A stretch of 44,338 nt of DNA, from positions 1 through 44,338 of the forward strand of contig CACXQL010000019.1 in assembly GCA_902769805.1 (NCBI GenBank), in the 5' to 3' direction. Position numbers and translations under genes: made by a program. Numbering within the stretch: position 1 is the stretch's first letter; every line of letters begins with the position of its first letter. The stretch is from an uncultured Prevotellaceae bacterium (GTDB lineage: Bacteria > Bacteroidota > Bacteroidia > Bacteroidales > Bacteroidaceae). Below, piece by piece: positions 1-8,024 of the stretch. Below the pieces are notes generated by a model. The model was not told the DNA's origin. It saw nothing but the letters and a program-made list of their open reading frames with translations, and did no database searches.

Positions 1-1
1 G

Positions 2-580
2 GTGGATATGATGATGCTTCTTATCACATTCTTCATGCTCTGTACTTCTCTGAGCAAGCCTCAGGCGATGCAGTTGACCATGCCGAGTAACGATAAGAAT
101 GTTCAAGACGAGGATCGTAACGCCACCAAAGAGTCACATACCATTACACTCTATCTGGCAGGCAATGACAAGATCTATTACATCAAGGGTATCCCCAAGT
201 ATGACGACCCCACCTGTCTCAAAGAGACCACATGGGGTAAAGAGGGTGTCCGCGCAGTCTTGACTGAGCACCGTACTGAAGAAGGAATCATTCCAGTAGC
301 CCGTATCCGTATGGCAAAACTGGAACTCGACAAGAAGAAGAAGGAAACCAATATGGCAGACAGCACCTATAACAATGAGTTGTCAAAGATCCGTAATGGT
401 GAGATTAACGGCGAGAAGATTCCTACTCTGACCATTATTATCAAGCCAATGGACACATCCAGCTATGAAAACATGGTCACCGCTCTCGATGAAATGCAGA
501 TATGCAGTATTGGTAAGTACGTCATTGACGAGATCAGCCCGGATGACAAGAAGCTTCTTGATTCCAAGGGGATTAAGTAA
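2..580 (+). CDS. exbD: ExbD-like biopolymer transport protein, 5'-truncated by window edge
   Basis: Stator subunit of the TonB-ExbB-ExbD inner-membrane complex, which uses the proton gradient to drive outer-membrane TonB-dependent receptors. The reading frame is open to the left edge and opens inside the membrane segment (VDMMMLLITFFMLCTSL), the helix that in ExbD follows a short cytoplasmic N-terminus and carries the proton-linked Asp; the D in VDMMML fits that residue. About 170 periplasmic residues follow, longer than in proteobacterial ExbD and as expected for the second ExbD-like gene of Bacteroidota Ton operons. It is followed 33 bp later by tonB. The true start and any upstream exbB and first exbD lie outside the window. 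The family call is fairly secure; the exact paralogue is inferred from context. Confidence 0.85.
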   Translation: MDMMMLLITFFMLCTSLSKPQAMQLTMPSNDKNVQDEDRNATKESHTITLYLAGNDKIYYIKGIPKYDDPTCLKETTWGKEGVRAVLTEHRTEEGIIPVARIRMAKLELDKKKKETNMADSTYNNELSKIRNGEINGEKIPTLTIIIKPMDTSSYENMVTALDEMQICSIGKYVIDEISPDDKKLLDSKGIK

Positions 581-613
581 TGACATTATTAACATCTAAA
601 ACAACTTAGGACT

Positions 614-1438
614 ATGTCAAAAATTGATTTGATTGACAATGGATGGGTTGACCTTGTCTTCGAAGGAAGAAACAAGGCGTATGGTGCTTACCAGTTGCGT
701 AAGAACACAGGTGTCCGTAATGTATGGTCTATCATCATTATGGTTGCCCTGGCAGCACTCATCGGCATTATCGTTGGTGTCAATGCCATCATTGAAGCAA
801 ATAGCAAGGAAGAGATCTCCGCAGAGGTCGAGCTCTCACAGATTGCCAAGAAAGAGGTGAAGGTAGAGAAGAAAGCTCCTGTGAAGATTGAAGAAGCAAA
901 ACCAGTTGAGAAAGTAAAGAGCTCTGTAAAGTTCGTACCCCCTGTTATCAAGAAGGATAATGAGGTGAAGCCAGAGGAGGAGTTGAAGTCACAGGATGAC
1001 TTGAACAAGACCAATACTGCCATCGGATCTTTCGATGTAAAGGGTAACGACGACGCAGCAGGTGAGGTATTGAAAGCCAAGGAAGTCATCGCTCAGCCCG
1101 AGCCTCCAAAGGAGGAAGAGACGAAAGTCTTCGACGTTGTAGAGCAGATGCCTTCATTCCCTGGCGGTCAGGCAGCCCTGATGTCATGGCTCAGCAGCAA
1201 CATCAAATATCCAGTAGTAGCAGAAGAGAATGGTGTTCAGGGTCGTGTCGTATGTACTTTCGTTGTTGAGCGCGACGGTTCTATCACAGACGTAAAGGTT
1301 GTCCGTGGTGTTGACCCGTCACTTGACAAGGAGGCCGTACGTGTGCTGAAGGCTATGCCTCACTGGATCCCTGGTAAGCAGAATGGTTCGGCTGTACGTG
1401 TGAAGTACACCGTTCCTGTAACCTTCAAACTGCAATAA
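614..1438 (+). CDS. tonB: TonB energy transducer
   Basis: Transmits proton-motive energy from ExbB/ExbD to outer-membrane TonB-dependent transporters such as SusC-type glycan porins. The 274 aa begin with a cytoplasmic stretch containing NKAYGAYQLR, typical of Bacteroidota TonB. One membrane helix follows (about residues 38-58, IIIMVALAALIGIIVGV), then a Lys/Glu/Pro-rich periplasmic spacer (about 75-175). The C-terminal TonB domain covers about 185-274, with the motifs FPGG, YP, VQGRV, F.VERDGSI.DV and a final P.F.L. It sits between exbD and the PstS-like gene, 6 bp before the latter, so the three are surely co-transcribed. Confidence 0.93.
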   Translation: MSKIDLIDNGWVDLVFEGRNKAYGAYQLRKNTGVRNVWSIIIMVALAALIGIIVGVNAIIEANSKEEISAEVELSQIAKKEVKVEKKAPVKIEEAKPVEKVKSSVKFVPPVIKKDNEVKPEEELKSQDDLNKTNTAIGSFDVKGNDDAAGEVLKAKEVIAQPEPPKEEETKVFDVVEQMPSFPGGQAALMSWLSSNIKYPVVAEENGVQGRVVCTFVVERDGSITDVKVVRGVDPSLDKEAVRVLKAMPHWIPGKQNGSAVRVKYTVPVTFKLQ

Positions 1439-1444
1439 GGTTTC

Positions 1445-2404
1445 ATGACAAAGAACGTATTCAACATATTTGTTGGATTAATGATATTGCTTTTTGGCTT
1501 GTACTCCTGTAAAGGGGACAAGCCGAAAAGCAATCGTACTGATACCTACTCATCAGGAACGATAGAGTTTGCTTCTGATGAGAGTTTCTCACCCATCATA
1601 GACGAAGAGGTGGAGATGTTCAACCTGGATCATCCCAAGGCAGAGATAACACCTATCTATACGAACGAGCAGGATGCCGTGAAGATGCTGATGGACGAAA
1701 AGATCTTTCTCGCCATCACCTCCCGTCAGTTTACTAAGAATGAGTATAATATCCTGAAGAACAAAGGATACAAGTCCATGAAGTCGGCTCCTATCGCCTA
1801 TGACGGACTTGCCTTGATTATCCATGTAGATAATCCAGACACTTGTATCACTGTCAAGGACTTTGCCCGTATCCTTAGTGGAGAGGCAAAGAAATGGAGC
1901 GACATCTATCCCAACTCCAAACAAGGAGACATTGAGGTCGTCTTTGACAACCCCAAATCGAGCACGGTGCGTTATGCGCAGGACTCTATCCTCGGCGGAA
2001 AGCCCATCAACAGTCCGAACATCCAGGCTGTCAACAAGTCTGCTGAGGTCATCAATTACGTTGAGAAGACCAAGAATGCCATTGGCATCATCGGTTCTAA
2101 CTGGCTCAACGACAAGCGTGACACAACCAACGTCACTTTCAAGAAGAACATCCGTGTGATGTCTGTCAGCCAAATGGAGACAGCCACCCCCTATAATAGT
2201 TGGAAGCCCTATCAATATTATATATATAATGATAGCTATCCTCTCATCCGGACGATCTATTGTCTGCTGAATGACTCCTATCGCGGTCTGCCGTTCGGAT
2301 TCTCTAACTACCTGGCATCGCCCAAGGGACAAATGATTATCTTCCATTCCTCCCTCCTGCCTGCCTACGGTAACATGACGACACGTAATGTCATTGTTAA
2401 ATAA
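1445..2404 (+). CDS. PstS-like phosphate-binding lipoprotein linked to the Ton operon
   Basis: Periplasmic substrate-binding protein of the PstS/PBP-like family, 319 aa. The N-terminus is a lipoprotein signal (LLFGLYSC, lipid-carrying Cys near residue 22). The body has the two-lobed pattern of phosphate-binding proteins: TIEFASDESFSPIIDEEVE near the start, the NPKSSTVRY segment where PstS has its phosphate-contacting Ser/Thr/Arg residues, and an AIGIIGSNW segment. It starts 6 bp after tonB, and no pstA, pstB or pstC is present. An exbD-tonB-pstS-TPR order is, from memory, recurrent in Prevotella and Bacteroides, which suggests a role tied to Ton energisation or envelope sensing rather than a classical Pst ABC importer. 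Family is clear; ligand and role are inferred. Confidence 0.8.
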   Translation: MTKNVFNIFVGLMILLFGLYSCKGDKPKSNRTDTYSSGTIEFASDESFSPIIDEEVEMFNLDHPKAEITPIYTNEQDAVKMLMDEKIFLAITSRQFTKNEYNILKNKGYKSMKSAPIAYDGLALIIHVDNPDTCITVKDFARILSGEAKKWSDIYPNSKQGDIEVVFDNPKSSTVRYAQDSILGGKPINSPNIQAVNKSAEVINYVEKTKNAIGIIGSNWLNDKRDTTNVTFKKNIRVMSVSQMETATPYNSWKPYQYYIYNDSYPLIRTIYCLLNDSYRGLPFGFSNYLASPKGQMIIFHSSLLPAYGNMTTRNVIVK

Positions 2405-2481
2405 TGGTATGACATTTAAACTTTACAGAAGAAGAATCATCAAATAATCGAATAAGGTTAATAACTAATACAATTAGAATT

Positions 2482-3909
2482 ATGAAAGCAATTAAATATT
2501 TATTCATGGGAGCGCTGATGATAGGATTCAGCACTCAGTCAATGGCACAGGACGGCAGCCAGGCTGACGTCAACGCCGTTAAGAACATCATTAGTAGCAA
2601 ACCGGCTGACCTTGACAAGCAGATGAAGCCCTTCTATAAGGCAAATAAGAAGAATGCCGAGAATCTGATTGCCTTTGGTCGTGCCTTCTTCGAGGCAAAG
2701 GATACGGCAAGAGCTCGTGAATATGCCCATTATGCTTTGGATGCGAAGAAAAACAAGTTTGCCCCTGCATTTGTCCTGTTAGGTGACATTGAGGCCCTTG
2801 CCGACAAAGGTGGAGAGGCCGCAGCCCAGTATAACCAGGCTATCTATGCAGACCCGAAAAATGCTGAGGCATACTTTAAGTATGCGAACGTTTATCGTAA
2901 GATCAGTCCATCAGAGGCTATTGCTAAGTTGGAAGAGCTTCGTGCTCAGCGCCCAGATGTAGCTGTTGACGCTTTAGCCGGACGTATCTATTACAATGCT
3001 AATGACTTTGACAAGGCACTGAGCTACTACGACAAGGCCGACAGGACCAAGATGGAGGATCGCGACCTCAGCGACTATGCGATGGCAGCCTACTTCAAAC
3101 AGCAGAACCAGAAGAGTCTTGACATTGCGAAGTACGGTCTTACCCGTAAGCCCCGTCATGCAGCCTTCAATCGTCTCGCCTTCTTCAACAGCACTGACCT
3201 GAAGAAGTTTGATGACGCTTTGATGTATGCAGATGCCCTGTTTAACAGATCCGATTCTGCTAAGTTCTCCTACTATGACTATACCTACTATGGAAATGCC
3301 TATAACGGAGCCAAGATGAGCGACAAAGCCATTGAGATGTATCAGAAGGCATTACAGATGGAGGACATGGATAACAAGGACAAGCGTGCCGGTGTCATCA
3401 AGCAGTTGTCTGACGCTTACCTGGAGAAAGAGGACTTCCCCAATGCTATCAAGCACTATCAGGACTATCTCTCAAACATTGAGAAGCCCAGTGCCAATGA
3501 CCTCGCAGGACTGGCCTCTCTTCACATGCAGCATGGCTCTTCATTGAGTGCCAACGAGCAGATAGAGGCTTACCAGCGTGCTGATGCCGCCTATGCAGAC
3601 CTTGCCAACAAGTACGAGAATGCTATTGAGTATGCCACCTTCATGCGTGCCCGTGTCAACAGCCAGATGGATCCCGACCAGAGCAAGGGTCTCGCCCTTC
3701 CATACTACCAGAAGCTGGCTGACCTCATTGGTCCTAAGGCAGAGAAGGATAATACTGACAAGGCCCGTGTAAATGAAAGCTACCGCTATCTGATTGCCTA
3801 CTATCTTATTCAGAAGGACGATAAAGCTACTGCTAAACAGTATGCACAGAAACTGATTGAGCTTGATCCTGAGAGTGAGATTGCCAAGCAGGTTCTTGAT
3901 ATGCAGTAA
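2482..3909 (+). CDS. Exported tetratricopeptide-repeat protein
   Basis: A 475-aa protein with a Sec signal peptide (MKAIKYLFMGALMIGFSTQSMAQ without its last residues, cleavage after about residue 22). It is built almost entirely of TPR units: A-x-F-L-G-D-x-x-A near residues 95-105, Y-x-Q-A-I-Y-x-D-P-x-x-A, K-A-L-S-Y-Y-D-K-A, K-A-I-E-M-Y-Q-K-A-L and F-P-N-A-I-K-H-Y. TPR solenoids bind partner proteins; none can be named here. It is the last gene of the exbD-tonB-pstS-like operon, separated by 77 bp from the previous gene and followed by a strong terminator, so it probably works in the periplasm beside the Ton complex. Confidence 0.85.
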   Translation: MKAIKYLFMGALMIGFSTQSMAQDGSQADVNAVKNIISSKPADLDKQMKPFYKANKKNAENLIAFGRAFFEAKDTARAREYAHYALDAKKNKFAPAFVLLGDIEALADKGGEAAAQYNQAIYADPKNAEAYFKYANVYRKISPSEAIAKLEELRAQRPDVAVDALAGRIYYNANDFDKALSYYDKADRTKMEDRDLSDYAMAAYFKQQNQKSLDIAKYGLTRKPRHAAFNRLAFFNSTDLKKFDDALMYADALFNRSDSAKFSYYDYTYYGNAYNGAKMSDKAIEMYQKALQMEDMDNKDKRAGVIKQLSDAYLEKEDFPNAIKHYQDYLSNIEKPSANDLAGLASLHMQHGSSLSANEQIEAYQRADAAYADLANKYENAIEYATFMRARVNSQMDPDQSKGLALPYYQKLADLIGPKAEKDNTDKARVNESYRYLIAYYLIQKDDKATAKQYAQKLIELDPESEIAKQVLDMQ

Positions 3910-3920
3910 ACGTAAAGAAC

Positions 3921-3954
3921 AAGGGACGTAAGTATAATGCTTACGTCCTTTTTT
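3921..3954 (+). terminator. Rho-independent terminator of the Ton/TPR operon
   Basis: Inverted repeat GGACGTAAG (3924-3932) / CTTACGTCC (3940-3948) with a 7-nt loop, followed by a T run at 3949-3954. It lies 11 bp after the TPR gene and separates it from the histidine-kinase gene. Confidence 0.9.
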
Positions 3955-3973
3955 AGGAAGTTACCCAATAACG

Positions 3974-6010
3974 ATGAAGCCGAGGAAACTATATTATGCT
4001 ACCATCTGTTGTCTGTTAGGCCTGTTTGCTATACAGACAGCCTGTACGAATGGTGGCACACAAGTTTCCGATAACCAAGAGGCTGTGGAGGAAGAAGACT
4101 CCATTGTCGACCAGGCCATCATCGATAACCCAGAGTATGCTCTCCTGCTGATAGACAGTCTGGAAGACAAGCAGGTCATCACGGAGCATAAGGCGAACTA
4201 CTACCGTGGACAGGCTCATTTCAAGTTAGGACAGGATCTGACAGCAGAGCTTTACTATAAGAGGGCACTTACTGATGACGAGATCTACCGGGAGCATCCC
4301 TCCCTCTACTATTTTGTCTGCGACCAGCTCTCTACCATCCTCACCAACAAAGGTGACCAGGACGGAGCTATCACCATTGCCACAGAGGCTTATGCCCGCA
4401 TTCAGGAAGATACCACCCAGATGGGACATTACTGGACTGCGACACTTCTACATGACATCGGTTATAGTCAGATGCAATTAGGACGCCATGAAGAAGCAGA
4501 GAAGAGTTTCACACAAGCATGGAACACCCTGAAACACTTAGCCAGCGAGAATCCCTCCTATGACAATCTCTACGCCTGGGCAAGGATTACCTATAATATC
4601 ATCGATGCCTATACCAGCACAGAGCAGTTCCAACAGGCAGAATCATGGCTCGGACAAGGCGAAGAAGCCATCAACAAGATGATATCCTCTCCTGAGTGTT
4701 CTGCAAAGACTGCAGAGGAGTTCATTGGAGGATTCAGCACCCATAAGGCACTGGTATATATCAAGACAGGTAAGCGTGCTGAAGCGGAAAAGGCATACCA
4801 GCATTTCCTGAGTACCAACTATTCCAAGACCAGCAACGGATTGATTGAGCATAGCGAATACCTGGAACAGGCTGAGCGCTGGGAAGAGCTTGCCAAGCTC
4901 ACGCCAAAAGTTGACTCTGTCGTACAGTCATGGGAGATACCTTTGTCCTTGTATTATCTGAAGACATACATGAAGCCCTACCTGATGGGGTATCTCAAGT
5001 CAGGACGTAAGGAAGAAGCACTGAAGATGGCAGAGCGTATGGCACTTGCCATCGACTCCGTTGACAGTTATGAGCGTCATCATAATGCGGCAGAGCTTGC
5101 CATCATGTATGAGACTCAGGAGAAGGAGAAACAGATTGCAGAGCAACAGTCACAGCTTCAGAGTCAGCGTTACCTGTCCTTCCTTATCGCCGTCGTCATC
5201 ATCCTCGTCTCCCTCATCATCATCGGCTATCTAAGACTCCGTTCTGCAGCAAGTCTGGCAGCGAAGAACCGTGAGCTGAAACAGAAGAATGACGAGCTTA
5301 CTCTTGCCAACAAGCGAGCAGAGGAGTCTTCACGTATGAAGACAGATTTCATCCAGCAGATATCCCATGAGATCAGAACGCCATTGAATATCCTCAGTGG
5401 TTTCACACAGGTGCTGACCACTTCTGGCATGGAGTTAAAGGAAGCAGAGAAGGCGGATATCAACCAGCGCATCAATGAGAACACACACCGCATCACAGAA
5501 CTTGTCAATAAGATGTTAGAGCTCTCCGACATCCACAGCAAGACAGTCATTGAACGCTCCGACCTGGTTAGCAGCGTGCAGATAGCGGCTCAGGCGACAG
5601 AAGAGTCAGACATCCATCAGGCGACACATATCACCTTCCATTTAGAGTACGACGAGAAGGCAGACAAGACGATACGGACAAACTTTATGTCTGCAACAAG
5701 GGCATTAGCTCTCCTACTCAATAATGCCGCCAAGTTCACTAAGGAAGGCTCCGTAGAACTGAGGATTGAGAGAGATAAAGCAGCATCTTCCATCGTCTTC
5801 TCCGTCACAGACACAGGTATCGGTGTTCCTCCCTATGAAGCAGAGCGTATCTTCCAGGAGTTCACACAACTCGACCAGTATTATGACGGAACAGGCATCG
5901 GGCTCACCGTAGCAAGAAGTATTGCCCGTCGTCTGGGAGGTGACATCCGTTTAGACCCCACCTATAACAACGGGGCACGTTTCCTGTTCAGTCTTCCTGA
6001 CGAGCAATAA
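3974..6010 (+). CDS. TPR-containing membrane sensor histidine kinase, lipoprotein-type N-terminus
   Basis: A 678-aa sensor kinase. The N-terminus has a lipobox-like AIQTAC, followed by an extracytoplasmic TPR domain (about 40-390; FKLGQDLTAELYYKRAL and HEEAEKSFTQAW are typical units). A membrane helix covers about 400-422, and a coiled coil runs to about 455. The HisKA domain has its phospho-acceptor His in SHEIRTPLN (about residue 468). The HATPase domain has an N-box NNAAKFT (about 583), G1 DTGIGVP (about 613) and G2 GTGIGLTVA (about 639). No receiver or DNA-binding domain is fused, and no response regulator gene is nearby. The architecture matches the kinase at 22.1 kb, so the two are paralogues. 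It has its own terminator on both sides. The signal is unknown; the TPR part is presumably the sensor. Confidence 0.9.
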   Translation: MKPRKLYYATICCLLGLFAIQTACTNGGTQVSDNQEAVEEEDSIVDQAIIDNPEYALLLIDSLEDKQVITEHKANYYRGQAHFKLGQDLTAELYYKRALTDDEIYREHPSLYYFVCDQLSTILTNKGDQDGAITIATEAYARIQEDTTQMGHYWTATLLHDIGYSQMQLGRHEEAEKSFTQAWNTLKHLASENPSYDNLYAWARITYNIIDAYTSTEQFQQAESWLGQGEEAINKMISSPECSAKTAEEFIGGFSTHKALVYIKTGKRAEAEKAYQHFLSTNYSKTSNGLIEHSEYLEQAERWEELAKLTPKVDSVVQSWEIPLSLYYLKTYMKPYLMGYLKSGRKEEALKMAERMALAIDSVDSYERHHNAAELAIMYETQEKEKQIAEQQSQLQSQRYLSFLIAVVIILVSLIIIGYLRLRSAASLAAKNRELKQKNDELTLANKRAEESSRMKTDFIQQISHEIRTPLNILSGFTQVLTTSGMELKEAEKADINQRINENTHRITELVNKMLELSDIHSKTVIERSDLVSSVQIAAQATEESDIHQATHITFHLEYDEKADKTIRTNFMSATRALALLLNNAAKFTKEGSVELRIERDKAASSIVFSVTDTGIGVPPYEAERIFQEFTQLDQYYDGTGIGLTVARSIARRLGGDIRLDPTYNNGARFLFSLPDEQ

Positions 6011-6012
6011 AA

Positions 6013-6039
6013 AAGGGCTTTCCTTGTGGGAAAGCCCTT
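6013..6039. terminator. Bidirectional terminator between convergent genes
   Basis: Perfect stem AAGGGCTTTCC (6013-6023) / GGAAAGCCCTT (6029-6039) with a 5-nt loop. It lies between the histidine-kinase gene (+) and the ferredoxin gene (-). A-rich and T-containing flanks make it usable in both directions. Confidence 0.85.
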
Positions 6040-6062
6040 ATCCTTCATATCAACATGCAGAC

Positions 6063-6233
6063 TTATGCAGGAAGGCTGATAGCCTCAGATGGGCAAACAT
6101 CAGCACATGTGCCGCACTCTGTGCAGACATCGGGGTTGATAGAATACTTATCGCCCTCAGAGATAGCTCCTGCGGGGCACTCATCGATACATGTTCCACA
6201 TGCGATGCAGTCGTCACCAATTACGTATGCCAA
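6063..6233 (-). CDS. 2x[4Fe-4S] ferredoxin, TTG start
   Basis: A small bacterial-type ferredoxin of 56 aa that carries electrons between oxidoreductases such as pyruvate:ferredoxin oxidoreductase and hydrogenase or Rnf-type complexes. Two cluster motifs are visible: CIACGTCIDECP (residues 9-20) and CTECGTCADVCP (37-48), each C-x2-C-x2-C-x3-C-P. The conserved N-terminus (AYVIGDDCIAC) is preceded only by a TTG codon (6233-6231), since the frame has no ATG or GTG nearby. TTG is therefore the likely start, with an AAAGGA stretch directly before it. A much longer frame runs upstream but is non-coding. It is a single-gene unit with its own promoter and shares a terminator with the kinase gene. Confidence 0.93.
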   Translation of the reverse strand: MAYVIGDDCIACGTCIDECPAGAISEGDKYSINPDVCTECGTCADVCPSEAISLPA

Positions 6234-6280
6234 TCCTTTTAAATTTAAAATGAATACTAAAATACTTACTTTATGTGATG

Positions 6281-6288
6281 CAAAGGTA
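6281..6288 (-). promoter_or_regulatory. Bacteroidota -7 box for the ferredoxin gene
   Basis: TACCTTTG on the minus strand (CAAAGGTA on plus) fits the Bacteroidota -7 consensus TAnnTTTG, about 48 bp before the TTG start. No clear -33 TTTG is seen at the usual 19-nt distance. Confidence 0.6.
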
Positions 6289-6386
6289 GGAATATTTTTT
6301 GAATTATACCTAATCTTAGTGAGATATTTTAGTAATTTATACGTCGTCGAAATAATAAACCATCCCTTTCCTGCGTTATTGATATT

Positions 6387-7136
6387 GTGAATAGAAGACT
6401 GATTATCATCATTATGCTGCTGACACTGGGCATCCTTGGCGGACATGCCCAGCAGCGCAAGATACAGCATAAGCCTTATATCGATCTGCGTCCCCTGCAC
6501 TTCGGTATATTGGTTGGTGCCCACTTGCAGGACATCGAGTTTGAGAATGTAGGACCACAGACCCTTGTCGACGAAGAGGGGAATGCCCATGACTTCCTTA
6601 TCGTCACAGATGCAGACAAGTGGAATCCTGGTTTCTCCGTGGGTGTCTTTGCGGAGATGCGCCTGCATGAGAACTTCGCCCTGCGTTTTACGCCGACGAT
6701 GCATTTCGGTGCCAAGCACTTATCCTTCATTGACTTGTTGAATACGGATGAGGAAGGACGCCATCCCAAGACCACGCAGGACATGAAGAACACCTATGTC
6801 GCCCTTCCTGTCAACATCAAGTTTGCCGCTCCACGATGGAACAACTACCGCCCCTATATGATGGCAGGCATCAACGGCATGATCAACCTGACCAGTGCAA
6901 GTGACGACTATGTTAGTTTGAAACGCTTCAGCACGATGGTGGAAGTAGGTATCGGTTGTGACTTCTATCTTCCTTTCTTCAAACTGATTCCTGAGTTGAA
7001 GTTCTGTTATGGTCTGAGCAACGACCTCGATACCAATCACATCAATGAGCTGCGCGACTTCAACAAACATCCCTATGCAGGCAGTGTCTCTAAAGGTCAG
7101 AACAAGATGATCATGCTGACCCTTTACTTTGAGTAG
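6387..7136 (+). CDS. porT: PorT-like outer-membrane beta-barrel protein (type IX secretion)
   Basis: A 249-aa protein with a signal peptide (IIIIMLLTLGILGGHAQ) and beta-barrel composition: alternating hydrophobic strands, aromatic girdles and a final MIMLTLYFE strand ending in Phe-Glu. Stretches KPYIDLRPLHFGI, WNPGFSVGV, GAKHL and FYLPFFKLIPELKFCYGL match, from memory, the PorT family, required for assembly of the type IX secretion system (T9SS). The start is GTG at 6387; the next ATG (6414) would cut off half the signal peptide. It stands alone between divergent and convergent genes. Surface proteins with C-terminal tails in this window would be possible clients. Confidence 0.75.
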   Translation: MNRRLIIIIMLLTLGILGGHAQQRKIQHKPYIDLRPLHFGILVGAHLQDIEFENVGPQTLVDEEGNAHDFLIVTDADKWNPGFSVGVFAEMRLHENFALRFTPTMHFGAKHLSFIDLLNTDEEGRHPKTTQDMKNTYVALPVNIKFAAPRWNNYRPYMMAGINGMINLTSASDDYVSLKRFSTMVEVGIGCDFYLPFFKLIPELKFCYGLSNDLDTNHINELRDFNKHPYAGSVSKGQNKMIMLTLYFE

Positions 7137-7152
7137 AGGCTACGGAACAGTC

Positions 7153-7989
7153 TTACTTTAGGTTTAATACCATCTTCCCCACAAAGATAGAATGCTTTCC
7201 TTCATGGTCGACAAGGACGTCCTTGCCGTCAAGGTCTTTCTCATAGCTATCCTTGACCATGTATGTATGTGTATGGCCTCCCAGTACCAGATCGATATAT
7301 CGAGAGTGTTGTACCACATACTGATCGTCGTCGCCTCCTACCTTCCATCCTAAGTGAGTGAGACAGATAACCACATCACACTTCTTCTCCTCCTTCAACA
7401 TCGTTGCTGTCTCTAAGGCAACCTTTGCGGGGTCAAGATACTTCACTCCCACACAATTCTTAGCCGCAACAAGTCCTTCCATCTTCTTTCCGATACCAAA
7501 CACGCCTATCTTCACCCCATTGCGTTTGATGATAATATAAGGTTTGACAAGTCCTTCTACTGGTGTTCCAGTAAAGTCGTAGTTGGCACACACGATGGGG
7601 AAGGTTGCCATGCGGAAGGCACGTGCCATCTCTTCCAGTCCTGCATCGAACTCATGATTACCAATCATCACAGCATCATAACCCATCTTGTTCATCAATC
7701 CTACTTCTACTTCGCCCTTGAACAATGTGAAATAGGCAGACCCTTGAAAGAAATCACCTGTATCGAAGAGCAACAGGTCTGGATGTTTCTCTCTCTCCTG
7801 CCTCAACATCTCGATACGTCTGATCATGCCTGCCCTACCCGCCTTCATCGTATCAGGCAACTGACTATTGACAGGTTGTATCGTACTATGCATATCACCT
7901 GTATGCAGGACGACAAGTTGCTTCTGTTTCTGTGCAGAAACAGTTAAAGGTAAAAAGGTAAGGAGAATGATATAAATGGTCTTCATCAT
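7153..7989 (-). CDS. Metallophosphatase half of a split 5'-nucleotidase (UshA-type)
   Basis: Calcineurin-like metallophosphatase of the 5'-nucleotidase family, hydrolysing phosphomonoesters such as nucleotides in the periplasm. Metal-ligand motifs are all visible: HTGDMHS (D-x-H), DTGDFFQGS (GD), IGNHEFD (GNH[ED]), CLTHLGW and LGGHTH (GH-x-H). It has a signal peptide KTIYIILLTFLPLTVSAQ. The C-terminal substrate domain is missing and is encoded by the separate gene just upstream. The start is ATG 7989 or 7986, both at the edge of a TTTTCAA repeat; the first in-frame ATG (8001) lies inside the repeat. Part of the signal peptide is encoded by another repeat (about 7948-7963, TACC-type). Confidence 0.88.
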   Translation of the reverse strand: MMKTIYIILLTFLPLTVSAQKQKQLVVLHTGDMHSTIQPVNSQLPDTMKAGRAGMIRRIEMLRQEREKHPDLLLFDTGDFFQGSAYFTLFKGEVEVGLMNKMGYDAVMIGNHEFDAGLEEMARAFRMATFPIVCANYDFTGTPVEGLVKPYIIIKRNGVKIGVFGIGKKMEGLVAAKNCVGVKYLDPAKVALETATMLKEEKKCDVVICLTHLGWKVGGDDDQYVVQHSRYIDLVLGGHTHTYMVKDSYEKDLDGKDVLVDHEGKHSIFVGKMVLNLK

Positions 7990-8024
7990 TTCAATTTTCA
8001 ACTTTCAATTTTCAATTTTCAATT
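7989..8024. repeat. TTTTCAA/TTGAAAA period-7 repeat spanning the stop-to-start gap
   Basis: Five units of TTTCAAT/TTTCAAC on the plus strand (TTGAAAATTGAAAGT on the coding minus strand). The array holds the TGA stop (8012-8014) of the 5'-nucleotidase C-domain gene and ends at the ATG of the metallophosphatase gene. The same repeat type is found inside the 1391-aa surface-protein gene near 32507-32531. Confidence 0.85.

Noticed and set aside
6234-6719. Long minus-strand extension upstream of the ferredoxin (would give 218 aa).
   Set aside because: It crosses the predicted promoter and lies opposite the PorT-like gene; ferredoxins of this type are about 56 aa.
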